From positions 1 to 64,000 of the forward strand of contig JAJDTF010000131.1 in the NCBI GenBank assembly GCA_022827265.1: a DNA stretch of 64,000 nt. Direction: 5' to 3'. Below the pieces are notes generated by a model. The model did no database searches. It saw only the letters and a list, made by a program, of their open reading frames with translations, and had not been told where the DNA came from. The position numbers were made by a program, and so were the translations under genes. Below, one piece after another: positions 26,236 to 34,910 of this stretch. Each line of letters begins with the position of its first letter. Positions within the stretch are counted from its first letter, which is position 1. The DNA comes from Acidimicrobiia bacterium. Lineage in GTDB: Bacteria; Actinomycetota; Acidimicrobiia; Acidimicrobiales; Poriferisodalaceae.

Positions 26236-27633
26236 GTGAGCATGACCGAACCGCCCGAGGGTCCGGCGTCGCCGCAGGGCCTCGAGATCCTGCCGGAGGG
26301 CGGCGCCGACTTCGCCAGTGTGCAGGAGACGGTGGTGGAGCGACGACCGTCGTCGGCGCCGCGCTTGGCCGTGTTCGCAAGCCTCGCCGCGGCCTTGGCC
26401 GTGGCTGCGCTGGTCGTGGCGTGGGTTCGCAGCGACGGCGATTCCGATGCCGTATTGGCGCCGACGACCACTACGACCGAAGCCCCTGCCACGACGACCG
26501 CAACGGCACCGGCGCAGCCGCCGCGCACGACGCTGCCACCGCCGACTGCGCTCGACGCAGCTGTCGGCGAGCTGCCGCCCGCACGTCCCGCCGCCGAGAT
26601 GATCGCCACGCTCGCCGGCGATCCGACGGGCGACGTCCGCGGCTTCCTGTACCAGCTCGATCTGCTGACCGGCGAGGCCCGGTACGTGCCAATGCCCGGC
26701 TTGCCGCACACGCTCGTCGATCTCGACGGGGCGCTCGTGGTGGGCATCAGGCGCGACGTGCTGCGGGTGGACATCGACAGCGGCGACACCGTCGTCATCG
26801 CCGAGGACGTGGCCGAGGTGCTGCCCGCTTACAGCCCACCGGGAATCGTGGGGGTGGTGCGCGGCACTGAGCACCTGTTCGCCCGGGTGGTCGGCCCCGA
26901 CGGCGTGTTTCGCTCCGCGGTGCAGATGCCCAACGAGGCGATCGTGCACGGGGCGCTCGGCGACCACGTCGTCGTGTCGATGGCGGGCAGCGTCATGGCG
27001 CTCGACGGGCGAGACGCTGCGCTGCAGCTCGGCGCCGGCCGGGTGCTCGCAGTGGGCGACGGTCATGTTGTGCGGCTGCAGTGCGAGGAATACGGCTGCC
27101 AGATCACCGACACCTCGTTCAGTGCCACCGTGGGCGCGGATCGCCGCGACGACTGGTGCGAGGACATCTGCGCAGAGGCGTCGGGTCGCTTCGGCGAGCG
27201 CGACGACCAGGCCGAGCTCGCGCAGGACTGCTCGACGTTCTGCGAGGGCTACCCGATTGCAACCGGGGTGATTTCGGAGCGGCGAGTGGAACTGCCCGCC
27301 GAGCTGCAGGCGGCATCGCCAGGCCGCTGGAGCGAGCAAGGGCTGATGTCGCCGGATGGCAACCGCATCGCACTGCGGCTCCTGCACGGCAACGGCACGC
27401 CGGCGGGGGTCGTGGTGGTGGACCTCGCCGAGGACTGGGGCCGCCACTCGCCCGAGATCGGCGTCGACCTCGGAGATATGGCGTGGGCGCCCGACAGCCG
27501 GTACCTGCTGTACACGCTCGACAATGACGTCATGGTCTGGGATGTCGAGGCTGCCGAGGGCGAGCTGCCGTCTGGCCGGGCCCATGTGGGCGAGCCGCTC
27601 GGACAGCTCATTTTGCGTTCGCCGAGCGGCTGA
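26236..27633 (+). CDS. Membrane-anchored extracytoplasmic protein, propeller-like, Cys-rich insert
   Basis: 465 aa. A cytoplasmic tail of ~42 residues, one membrane helix (LAVFASLAAALAVAALVVAW), a Thr/Pro linker (TTTTTEAPATTTATAP), then ~340 extracytoplasmic residues with repeated short strands like a beta-propeller (GFLYQLDLLTGEARYV, LLYTLDNDVMVWDVEA). A Cys-rich insertion contains CEEYGC, WCEDIC and CSTFC, six Cys in about 57 residues, suggesting disulfides. Start GTG at 26236 or ATG at 26242. No family recognised. Confidence 0.7.
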   Translation: MSMTEPPEGPASPQGLEILPEGGADFASVQETVVERRPSSAPRLAVFASLAAALAVAALVVAWVRSDGDSDAVLAPTTTTTEAPATTTATAPAQPPRTTLPPPTALDAAVGELPPARPAAEMIATLAGDPTGDVRGFLYQLDLLTGEARYVPMPGLPHTLVDLDGALVVGIRRDVLRVDIDSGDTVVIAEDVAEVLPAYSPPGIVGVVRGTEHLFARVVGPDGVFRSAVQMPNEAIVHGALGDHVVVSMAGSVMALDGRDAALQLGAGRVLAVGDGHVVRLQCEEYGCQITDTSFSATVGADRRDDWCEDICAEASGRFGERDDQAELAQDCSTFCEGYPIATGVISERRVELPAELQAASPGRWSEQGLMSPDGNRIALRLLHGNGTPAGVVVVDLAEDWGRHSPEIGVDLGDMAWAPDSRYLLYTLDNDVMVWDVEAAEGELPSGRAHVGEPLGQLILRSPSG

Positions 27634-27652
27634 GGGGGTACGCGCGCCCGCA

Positions 27653-27726
27653 GCGGAGGCGGCAGGATCCTCAGCGACCAGCGATCCGGCAGGTCGCAAC
27701 GTCGCCGAGTCTCCTGCCGCCTCCGC
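27653..27726. terminator. Bidirectional hairpin between convergent genes
   Basis: GCGGAGGCGGCAGGA (27653-27667) and its exact complement (27712-27726) form a perfect 15-bp stem; inside the 44-nt loop GCGACC/GGTCGC can pair. It lies between the ends of two convergent genes, the expected place for a shared terminator, though there is no T-run on either side. Confidence 0.6.
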
Positions 27727-27743
27727 AGCTCGGTCGTCTGTGC

Positions 27744-28454
27744 TTAACCGTCTTTGGCGAGTTGATCTGCGGTGACGATGACGAACAGGCCGGTGGCCTC
27801 GATGAGCGGTGGAGCGTCGGGTGCGGCGCTGGCTGCGTGCACGGCGAGCTCCACGTGAGACTTGCGGCCCTCACGCCGGGTCTCGCGCCCGGAGAAGATC
27901 ACCGGCTCGTCGATCGGGACGCCGCCCCGGTAGTCGATCTCCAGGCGCGCTGTATAGGCGGCAATGCCCAGACACACCATGAGGTAGCCCAGAACGTCGT
28001 CGACCACGGCACACACCGAGCCGCCGTGGGCACGTCCCGGAGCACTCTCGAAGGCAGCGCCGAAGGTGACCAGCGCCCTCACGCCGTCGCCGTCACGGCG
28101 CATGTCGACTTCCATCGCGGTGGGATTGGCGGGTCCGCTGAAGGCTCGGTCGCTGAATGCCATGACTTCGGCACCGTCAGGCGGTCTCGGATCCACATAG
28201 CGACGGGCGAAGTAGTCGGCCGGTCGCGGAGTCGGTGCTGAGCCAGTTTCGAGCCGTTGAGCGGTCGCCTCGGCCCACGCAGCGATCTCTGCCAGCGTCT
28301 CGGGGTCGGTGCGATGACGCACGAAGGCGTGTGCCAGCCGTCGCAGTGCTCCCGCCGCAGCGCTGCGCTCGGCGAGCTGGTCGTCGGGATAGATGAGGTG
28401 CAGCTCGTTGCCTGCCTCGACATCGGCGTCGCGGCGCGGTGACGGGTCGTCCAC
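27744..28454 (-). CDS. PaaI-like hotdog thioesterase
   Basis: 236 aa. The N-terminal ~95 residues are helical and unassigned; the C-terminal half is a hotdog domain with AFESAPGRAHGGSVCAVVDD, the usual catalytic-region pattern HGG..A..D, and LEIDYRGGVPIDEPVIFSGR. Probably hydrolyses an acyl-CoA. It ends a minus-strand unit with the NTF2-like gene 6 nt upstream. Confidence 0.82.
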   Translation of the reverse strand: MDDPSPRRDADVEAGNELHLIYPDDQLAERSAAAGALRRLAHAFVRHRTDPETLAEIAAWAEATAQRLETGSAPTPRPADYFARRYVDPRPPDGAEVMAFSDRAFSGPANPTAMEVDMRRDGDGVRALVTFGAAFESAPGRAHGGSVCAVVDDVLGYLMVCLGIAAYTARLEIDYRGGVPIDEPVIFSGRETRREGRKSHVELAVHAASAAPDAPPLIEATGLFVIVTADQLAKDG

Positions 28455-28460
28455 GGGCTG

Positions 28461-28952
28461 TCAGCTGCCGAGCCGGTCAGGCTCGCCGTAGGGGTAGTCG
28501 ACCAGTTCGCTGGACGGGTGCTCGGCGTCGAAGGTCCAGTACTGGCGGATCTCGGCGATCAGCCGCTCGCCCGCGCCATCGGACGGGCCGAAGTCGTAGT
28601 GCTCGCTGCCGCGTACGGCGAATGGCATGTCGCCGTCGGGGCCCGCTGCGCTCGTGCCGGACATTCTCCATTCGATCGCCGCGGTGTCGCCGTCGGTCAC
28701 CAGCCGCTCGCAGTGCCACGACGCGCCCTGCCACTTGGCGGCGATGCGCGACCAGAAGCGCCCGATCGTCGCCGCACCTCGCACCGCTGCATGGTTGGTG
28801 TCGTAGACCACGGCGTCGTCGGTGAAGTGTCCCGCCACTGCCGCAGCGTCGCCGCTGGTGCAGGCATCGAAGTAGCCCGTGATCCGCGCTTCGATGTCCG
28901 CGGCCGCTGCCGCAGCGTCGTCGGTGATGCTCGTGTCAGCGTGCTCGCTCAT
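28461..28952 (-). CDS. NTF2/SnoaL-like fold protein
   Basis: 163 aa with the NTF2-like pattern: helix ITGYFDACTSGDAAAVAGHF, TDDAVVYDTN, GAATIGRFW, then strands WHCERLVTDGDTAAIEWRM and EIRQYWTFD. The fold serves small-molecule enzymes and binding proteins; no specific reaction is evident. ATG at 28952 excludes an Arg/Ala-rich upstream in-frame stretch. Co-directional with the thioesterase, so likely co-transcribed. Confidence 0.8.
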   Translation of the reverse strand: MSEHADTSITDDAAAAAADIEARITGYFDACTSGDAAAVAGHFTDDAVVYDTNHAAVRGAATIGRFWSRIAAKWQGASWHCERLVTDGDTAAIEWRMSGTSAAGPDGDMPFAVRGSEHYDFGPSDGAGERLIAEIRQYWTFDAEHPSSELVDYPYGEPDRLGS

Positions 28953-29014
28953 GCCGCCAGTCTCGCAGGCGGCGCGCAGACGATTCGAGGCAGAGCGCAG
29001 GGGCTGCTCGGGCC

Positions 29015-29881
29015 CTAGTGCACCGCCCACGACAGCCAGCGGCCGTCGCGCCGCTCCAGCCGCAGCTTGTGCGAGAAGCACTCCGACAGCGACTCGGCGG
29101 TGAGCACCTCGCCCAGGGGCCCGCACGCCAGCGGCACACCATCGCGCAGCAGCAGCCCGTGGGTGAACGACGGGGGGATCTCGTCGGTGTGGTGGGTCAC
29201 CAGCACCGTTGCCGGTGTCTCGGGGTCCGCGGCCAGCGACTCCAGGCTGGCCACGAGCTGCTCCCGGCCCGCGAGGTCCAGACCGGCGGTCGGCTCGTCG
29301 AGCAGCAGCAGCTCCGGTCGGCCCATGAGCGTGCGGGCCAGCTGCACCCGCTGCTGTTCGCCCGACGACAGCGTGGCGAACGTCCGGTCAGTCAGGGAAC
29401 CGGCGCCCACGCGTTCCAGGCATGCCCGCGCGCTCGATCGGTCGGCATCGGTGTAGGTGTGCCACCACGTCTCCAACGCGGCGTAGCGCGCAGTCATCAC
29501 GATGTCGAGGGCGCTGATATTCGGCCGGAACTGGTCGCGCAGTGACGAGCTCGCCAGTCCGATGCGCCGCCGGTGTTCGCGCACATCGACGGCACCCCAC
29601 CGCTCGCCCAGCACCTCGACGGTGCCAGTGGTGGGGAAGCGGTACAGCGACAGGATCTTGATGAGGCTGGTCTTGCCCGATCCGTTCGGTCCCAGCACGA
29701 TCCACCGCTCGTGGGGAGCGATCTGCCAGTCGAGCGGTCCCAGCACGGTGGTGCCGTCGTAGACGACGGTCACATTCCGCAAGGACGCAGTCACATTCCG
29801 CAGGGACGCGGCCACATGCCGCAGGGAGACTGCCGACTGGGCTGAAGGCCGATCTGCGGGCAGAGGCTTGGCGTCACTCAC
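29015..29881 (-). CDS. ABC transporter ATP-binding protein
   Basis: 288 aa with Walker A GPNGSGKT, signature LSSGEQQRVQLARTL, Walker B LLLLDEPTAGLD and H-loop VTHHTDE. The sequence resembles stand-alone ATPases of the YlmA/iron-type group, with GLASSSLRDQF after the Q-loop region. No permease partner is adjacent. The N-terminal extension carries a seven-residue repeat (SLRNVTA) encoded by three 21-bp DNA repeats, so the true start of the ATPase core may follow it. Gap of 6 nt to the exporter gene upstream. Confidence 0.87.
   Translation of the reverse strand: MSDAKPLPADRPSAQSAVSLRHVAASLRNVTASLRNVTVVYDGTTVLGPLDWQIAPHERWIVLGPNGSGKTSLIKILSLYRFPTTGTVEVLGERWGAVDVREHRRRIGLASSSLRDQFRPNISALDIVMTARYAALETWWHTYTDADRSSARACLERVGAGSLTDRTFATLSSGEQQRVQLARTLMGRPELLLLDEPTAGLDLAGREQLVASLESLAADPETPATVLVTHHTDEIPPSFTHGLLLRDGVPLACGPLGEVLTAESLSECFSHKLRLERRDGRWLSWAVH
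29771..29833 (-). repeat. Three 21-bp tandem repeats inside the ABC ATPase gene
   Basis: Units at 29771-29791, 29792-29812 and 29813-29833 share CACATTCCGCA(A/G)GGACGC; the third is diverged. They keep the reading frame and encode RNVTASL, RNVTASL and RHVAASL in the N-terminal extension. Confidence 0.85.
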
Positions 29882-29887
29882 AAGTGC

Positions 29888-32059
29888 TCACGTCTCGTCG
29901 CGACGGCCTTCGCCGGCGTGTGCCATCCACGTCGCGTACATCCCGGCGTACCGCCCGCCCAGCGCCACCAGCTCGTCGTGGGTGCCCAGCTCCACCACGC
30001 CGCCCTCGTCGATCACGGCGATGCGGTCGGCCCGCATCGCCGTGGCCAGCCGGTGCGCGATGAGCACCGCTGTGCGTCCTTCCAGCAGCAGGTCCAGAGC
30101 GCCCTCGATCTCGGCCTCGGTGCTGAGATCGACGCTGGAGGTGGCCTCGTCGAGCACGATCACCCGTGGCCGCGCCACGAACGCCCGGGCCAGCGCCAAG
30201 AGCTGCCGCTCGCCGGCCGACAGCGACACGCCCCGCTCGTGCACCTGGGTGTCCGCGCCTTCGGGCAGGCTGTCGATCAACCGGCGCAGGCCGACGAGGT
30301 CGAGCGCCGCGTCGATGTCGGCATCGAGCTGGGCGTCGCTGCCGCGACTGGCGCGGTCGCGCAGGCCGAAGGCCACGTTGTCGCGGATGGTGCCGTGGAA
30401 CAGGAACGGCTCCTGGGGGACGACGCCAAGCTGGTTGCGCAGCGACGCCAGCGTCACGTCGCGCAGATCCCACCCGTCGATGGTGATGCGACCGTCGGTC
30501 GGGTCGTAGAACCGGATGATCAGCTTCGCGATCGTGCTCTTGCCGGCCCCTGTCGGCCCGACCAGCGCGAACGTCTCGCCCGGGCGGATGTCGAGGCTGA
30601 CCTCGCTCAGCACCTCGGGAGGGTCGTCGTCGAGCGGCACTTCGCTGGCGGCGAGGCCGCTGCCGGCACCGTCGCCGTGAGCAACCGGGGTGCCGTTGCC
30701 CAGCGCAGGCACCGCCACCGGATCGAATGACGCGCTGAACTCTCGCGCCGGCATCTTGGAGGCGCCGTTCGCGCCGTCACGGTTCCCGTCACGGTTCGGG
30801 TCGCCGTTCCCCTCACCGGTCGCCGCATCGTCGTCGTAGGCGAACGAGACGTTCTCGAGCCGGATGTGACCGCCGACCGGCGGCAGCTCGGCCGCGTCGG
30901 CACGCTGGCGCACGGTCGGATGCGTGGCCAGCACCTGGCTGATCTTCTGGAGCCCGGACTGGCCTTGCTGGTGGGTGCTGTAGAGCTGCGCGAGCTGCTG
31001 GATCGGGGCGAAGAACGTCGTGACGTACAGCACGAAGGCGCCCAGCTCCCCGACGGTGAGGCTGCCTCGCACCACCATCGCCCCGCCGACGGCCAGCACC
31101 AGTCCCTGGGCGGCGATGCCGATCGCCTCGGTGCTGGGCCCGTAGATCGCCTGCACCCTGGACATGGACAGGTTGGCGTCTCGGAACCGAGCGGTCACCT
31201 TGCGGTGCCGCAGGGCGTTCTCCAGGCGCCGGCCCGTGGCCGCGATCACCCGGATCCCCGCCAGGTTCTCCGACAGGTCGGCCAGCACGTCGGCGATACG
31301 GTCGCGGATCTCGCCGTAGCCCGCCTCGCTGCGGGCCCGGAACCACAGCGTCAGCGCCACCAGCGGCGGCACGATGCCCACGAGCAGGATCAACGCCAGG
31401 ATCGGGCTGTAGGTGAACAGCACGACGGTCACGACGCCCACCGTGAGCACCTGGATCAGCAGGTTGACGAAGCCCTCGTTGATGAGCAGCGCCACGTACT
31501 CCATGTCGGAGGTCATGCGGCTGAGCAGCACCCCGGACTTGGCCGTCGTGTACCAGTCCAGCGAGAGCCGCTGGTAGTGGCTGAACAGGCGCAGCCGCAG
31601 GTCGAACATGACCTGCTCGGCGATGCGCCCGTTCAGGCGCTGGCGCAGCCGGCTGAGCAGGATGCTGACGGCGACGACGCCCACAAAGATCAGCACGACC
31701 ATGTTGAGCGCGAAGCGGTCGCCCGCCTCGATGCCGCGGTCGATGCCCTGCTGGAAGAGCACCGGCACGGCCTGCATCGCAGCGGTCTCCCCGCACAGCA
31801 GCAGCAGCGCCAGGCCGACGCCCCAGCTGTGCGGCACCAGCATGTCCCGCAGGCCGAACGGGCGCGCCCGCCCGTCCCTGGCGCCTCCGGTCACGTGGTC
31901 GAATTCGACGTCCGGCTCGGGGTGGGTCGGCTCGAGCTCCAGCAGCTTGTTCGCGCCTTCCTGCATCTCGGTCGGCACGCCGGCGAACGGCAGCCCCGCC
32001 GCGGCGCTGGCCTGCGTCGCAGTCGGCCCCATGTGGCCGGGGCCGCCGACCATCACCAT
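29888..32059 (-). CDS. Heterodimeric ABC exporter subunit (intact ATP-site motifs, altered signature)
   Basis: 723 aa: six-helix exporter domain (about 75-380), then a nucleotide-binding domain with Walker A GPTGAGKS, Walker B VIVLDEATSSVD and H-loop LIAHRLA. The signature is LSAGE rather than LSGGQ. Before Walker A a ~70-residue hydrophilic insertion (GEGNGDPNRDGNRDG onwards to PLDDDPPEV) interrupts the domain. Together with the next gene, which has the complementary defect, it probably forms an asymmetric exporter. Its start overlaps the upstream gene's stop by 7 nt. Substrate unknown (multidrug or lipid-type exporters share this layout). Confidence 0.9.
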   Translation of the reverse strand: MVMVGGPGHMGPTATQASAAAGLPFAGVPTEMQEGANKLLELEPTHPEPDVEFDHVTGGARDGRARPFGLRDMLVPHSWGVGLALLLLCGETAAMQAVPVLFQQGIDRGIEAGDRFALNMVVLIFVGVVAVSILLSRLRQRLNGRIAEQVMFDLRLRLFSHYQRLSLDWYTTAKSGVLLSRMTSDMEYVALLINEGFVNLLIQVLTVGVVTVVLFTYSPILALILLVGIVPPLVALTLWFRARSEAGYGEIRDRIADVLADLSENLAGIRVIAATGRRLENALRHRKVTARFRDANLSMSRVQAIYGPSTEAIGIAAQGLVLAVGGAMVVRGSLTVGELGAFVLYVTTFFAPIQQLAQLYSTHQQGQSGLQKISQVLATHPTVRQRADAAELPPVGGHIRLENVSFAYDDDAATGEGNGDPNRDGNRDGANGASKMPAREFSASFDPVAVPALGNGTPVAHGDGAGSGLAASEVPLDDDPPEVLSEVSLDIRPGETFALVGPTGAGKSTIAKLIIRFYDPTDGRITIDGWDLRDVTLASLRNQLGVVPQEPFLFHGTIRDNVAFGLRDRASRGSDAQLDADIDAALDLVGLRRLIDSLPEGADTQVHERGVSLSAGERQLLALARAFVARPRVIVLDEATSSVDLSTEAEIEGALDLLLEGRTAVLIAHRLATAMRADRIAVIDEGGVVELGTHDELVALGGRYAGMYATWMAHAGEGRRDET

Positions 32060-34080
32060 GAGCTGCTGGCCCCGGGCGTGCCGCCGGCGGCGGCGAATCG
32101 GTCCGGGTCGCTGGTGTCGCCCCCCGCGGCCAGCACCTCGACGTAACGGGGCTCGGTGGCCATCAGCTCGGCGTGGGTGCCGTCGGCCGCCACGTGCCCG
32201 CCGTCGAGCAGGATCACCCGGTCGGCCAGGCTGATGGTGGACAGCCGGTGAGCGATCACGATCGTCGTGCGCTCGGCGAGCAGCTCGGTGAGCGCGTCGT
32301 GGATCTTGGCCTCGTGCGCCACGTCGATGGAGCTCGTGGCGTCGTCGAGAATCAGCACGGCGGGATCAGCCAGGATCGCCCGCGCGATGGCGATGCGCTG
32401 GCGCTGGCCGCCCGAGAGGTCGTACCCGCGCTCGCCGACCACGGTGTCGTAGCCGTCTTCGAGCTCGCTGATGAATTCGTGGGCCTGCGCCGCGGTGGCA
32501 GCGGCAACCACATCGGACCTGGCGGCGTCGGGCCGTGCGTAGGCGATGTTGTCGTGAATGCTGGCCGAGAACAGGAACGGCTCGTCGGGAACGAGGCCGA
32601 CGGCCCGGCGCAGGCTGTCGCCGGTCACGGCGTTCACGTCGTGACCGGCGATCGAGATCGTGCCGCCGCCGAGGCTGTAGAAGCGCATCAGCAGCCGGGC
32701 GAGCGTCGATTTGCCGCAGCCGGTGCGCCCGACGACCGCAACCCGCTCGCCGGCGCCGATGTGCAGGTTCAGCCCGTCGAAGACCAGCGGAGCGTCGCGT
32801 TCGCCGCTCGCAGTGCCCGCGACGCCCCCGACGGTCTCGGTGCCGTACGTAAATCGGACATCGTCGAACCGCACCTCCATGCCCGCATTCCGCCCCGCCG
32901 TTTCTTCCCGCTGGGGCAGATCGATGGCGCCGGGACGGTCGGCCACCAGCAACGGCTCATCGAGCACCTGGAAGATGCGCTCCGCTGACGCCTTGGCTCG
33001 CTGGCCGAAGATGAACAGCATCCCGATAAAGCGGAACGGCGCCTGCAGCAGCAGTATGTACAGGTAGAAGGTGGCCAGATTGCCCACCGAGAGCGAGCCG
33101 CCGATGATCAGGTGCCCGCCCGCCAGCAGCACCATCGCCATTGCCAGGCGCGGTAGGTTCTCGACGACGGGCGTGTAGTGCGCCCTGGTGTTGTGCTGCA
33201 GCATGTTCGCCCAGCGCAGCCGCTGGGCCGCTCGTGCCATCTCGTCGACCTGGCGGGCCTCGGCTGCAAAGGCCTTCACGACACGCACGCCGTTCACGCT
33301 CTCGTGGGTGACGGTGGCGACCTGGGCGTTGCGTGACTGGATGATCCACGACAGCGGGAACATGATGCGGCGCAGCCGCTGGCCCAGCACGTACACGGCG
33401 GGCATGATCAGCATCGTGATGGCGGTCAGCGGCACGCTGATCCATGCCATGACCGCAATGGCCACCACGAAGCTCAAGAGCTGCACCGACACGATCGGCG
33501 CGAACGCCAGGTACATCTGCACCGAGCGGATGTCGGAGTTGGAGCGGGAGATGATCTCGCCGGTCTGCACCCGGTCGAAGAACGCAAACGACAGCCGGCT
33601 GAGATGGGCGAACAGCAGCGTGCGGAGCTGGAACTCGACCCGGTGGCCCATGGAGAAGAGCCCGTAGCGGTAGGTGTAGGTGAAGACGCCGCGGGCGAGG
33701 CCGAGCCCCACCAGGGCGATGACAAACGCCCACAGCGAGCCCGAGCCGTCGGTTTCGAGGCCGGTCACTGCGGCGTCGACGGCCAGGCCGGCGATCCATG
33801 GCGCGATGGCCCCCGCGCCGGTCGCCAGGATGGCAGCGATCACCGCGACCACGATGCGCGCCCGCTGGTGCCGCAGCAGCGGCCCGAGCCGCCGGATCCA
33901 GCTGAGCGAACGGTCTGCTCGGATCGGTTCGCCGCTGAATTCGCTGCCGAGTTCGTCGGCAGAATTCGCCTCGGGAGGCGCGCCGTCGCCAGCGTCAGTA
34001 CCGGTTGGTCGCGGACTGTTGGCGTCAGGGTCGGGCTGCGCGGCGGACTCCGCGGGCGCAGTGGGTGGGGCCACCCGCAT
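32053..34080 (-). CDS. Heterodimeric ABC exporter subunit (degenerate ATP site)
   Basis: 675 aa: a ~60-residue disordered Pro/Asp-rich N-terminus, a six-helix exporter domain, Walker A GRTGCGKS, canonical signature YDLSGGQRQR and H-loop VIAHRLS. The residue after Walker B is Asp (AVLILDDATSSID) instead of the catalytic Glu. In known heterodimers the site made of the Asp-type Walker B and the partner's altered signature is non-hydrolytic, and the partner here has exactly that altered signature. It is the first gene of a three-gene unit running to 29015. Confidence 0.91.
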   Translation of the reverse strand: MRVAPPTAPAESAAQPDPDANSPRPTGTDAGDGAPPEANSADELGSEFSGEPIRADRSLSWIRRLGPLLRHQRARIVVAVIAAILATGAGAIAPWIAGLAVDAAVTGLETDGSGSLWAFVIALVGLGLARGVFTYTYRYGLFSMGHRVEFQLRTLLFAHLSRLSFAFFDRVQTGEIISRSNSDIRSVQMYLAFAPIVSVQLLSFVVAIAVMAWISVPLTAITMLIMPAVYVLGQRLRRIMFPLSWIIQSRNAQVATVTHESVNGVRVVKAFAAEARQVDEMARAAQRLRWANMLQHNTRAHYTPVVENLPRLAMAMVLLAGGHLIIGGSLSVGNLATFYLYILLLQAPFRFIGMLFIFGQRAKASAERIFQVLDEPLLVADRPGAIDLPQREETAGRNAGMEVRFDDVRFTYGTETVGGVAGTASGERDAPLVFDGLNLHIGAGERVAVVGRTGCGKSTLARLLMRFYSLGGGTISIAGHDVNAVTGDSLRRAVGLVPDEPFLFSASIHDNIAYARPDAARSDVVAAATAAQAHEFISELEDGYDTVVGERGYDLSGGQRQRIAIARAILADPAVLILDDATSSIDVAHEAKIHDALTELLAERTTIVIAHRLSTISLADRVILLDGGHVAADGTHAELMATEPRYVEVLAAGGDTSDPDRFAAAGGTPGASSSW

Positions 34081-34112
34081 CCCGGCGAGGTTACCGGCGC
34101 CAGTGCGGCGGC

Positions 34113-34124
34113 TAGAGTATTACT
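34113..34124 (+). promoter_or_regulatory. -10 box of the vapB-vapC operon (leaderless start)
   Basis: TAGAGT (34113-34118) lies 6 nt before the vapB ATG, and no RBS is present, so transcription probably starts at the ATG. No strong -35 is visible. Confidence 0.45.
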
Positions 34125-34373
34125 ATGGCAGAACAAGTAAGGAAACGTCGCCCCGGCTGCAGCACGATCACCTCGAAGCACCAGGTCACGATCCCTGCTG
34201 CCGCGTTCGCCGCAGCAGGCCTGTGCGTGGGCGAATCGCTGCGCGGCACCGCCGTGGGGCCGGGCCAGGTGCTGCTCATCCGTGAGTCGGACCCGATAGC
34301 GGACACCGCCGGCATCTTCGACGGGGTGTACCCGCCCGACGCGCTCGATGCGCTGCGCGATGAGTGGCGCTGA
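34125..34373 (+). CDS. vapB: AbrB/MazE-type antitoxin (VapB-like)
   Basis: 82 aa with the swapped-hairpin DNA-binding pattern STITSKHQVTIPAAAFAAAG and GESLRGTAVGPGQVLLIRE, followed by a C-terminal tail (PIADTAGIFDGVYPPDALDA) expected to bind the toxin. Overlaps the PIN toxin gene by 14 nt, the normal order for a type II toxin-antitoxin pair. Divergent from the exporter operon, 44 nt away. Confidence 0.85.
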   Translation: MAEQVRKRRPGCSTITSKHQVTIPAAAFAAAGLCVGESLRGTAVGPGQVLLIRESDPIADTAGIFDGVYPPDALDALRDEWR

Positions 34374-34812
34374 GCTGCGCGGGCCGGCAGTTGTCGATGC
34401 GGGCGTCGTCATCGGTCACCTCGACACGTCCGACGCCCACCATCACGCTGCAACCGCAGCGCTGGCGCAGGTCGCGGGCACTGCGATGCGGCTGCTGCTG
34501 CCCGCGACGGCGTACGCAGAGGTCCTGGTGCACCCATTCCGCGCTGGCGCCGCGGAGGCGGCCCAGGTCGACGCCGTCCTCGCAGCGATTCCGATAGAGG
34601 TCGCCGCATTGGAGCGCAGCACGGCCCGCAGGGCCGCTGAGCTCCGAGCGGAGCATCGCTCGCTGCGCCTGCCCGATGCCTGTGTCATCGCCACCGCCGT
34701 CGAAACCGGCGCGGTACTGCTATGCACGACCGATCGCGGCTGGTCGGGCAGGCTCGTCGAGTCGCTCGCCCCGGCGCTGCAGGTGCTCACGGTGGACCGG
34801 TCGCTGACGTGA
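34360..34812 (+). CDS. vapC: PIN-domain ribonuclease toxin (VapC-like)
   Basis: 150 aa with the PIN acidic residues: D in AVVDAGVVIGHLD, E in TAYAEVLVHP, D in LRLPDACVIATA and D in CTTDRGW. VapC toxins cleave specific tRNA or rRNA sites when the antitoxin is lost. ATG at 34360 lies inside the end of vapB. All metal-binding residues are present, so it appears functional. Confidence 0.87.
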   Translation: MSGAELRGPAVVDAGVVIGHLDTSDAHHHAATAALAQVAGTAMRLLLPATAYAEVLVHPFRAGAAEAAQVDAVLAAIPIEVAALERSTARRAAELRAEHRSLRLPDACVIATAVETGAVLLCTTDRGWSGRLVESLAPALQVLTVDRSLT

Positions 34813-34881
34813 ACCCGCTCGTCCCGAATATGCACGAAGAAATCCCGGCCTGTCAGTGCGTTGCCGTGTCGGCGGGCAATG

Positions 34882-34910
34882 CCGTCAAGCGGCACCAAGC
34901 TGCTTGACGG
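34882..34910. terminator. 9-bp hairpin at the ends of vapC and the mod remnant
   Basis: CCGTCAAGC (34882-34890) and GCTTGACGG (34902-34910) form a perfect stem with an 11-nt loop. It overlaps the last codons of the mod remnant and lies 70 nt after vapC, so it could terminate both. No T-run. Confidence 0.5.

Noticed and set aside
26191-27699. 502-codon minus-strand frame opposite the propeller-like gene
   Set aside because: His/Arg-rich shadow. The plus-strand frame has a membrane helix, linker and coherent domain, so it is preferred.
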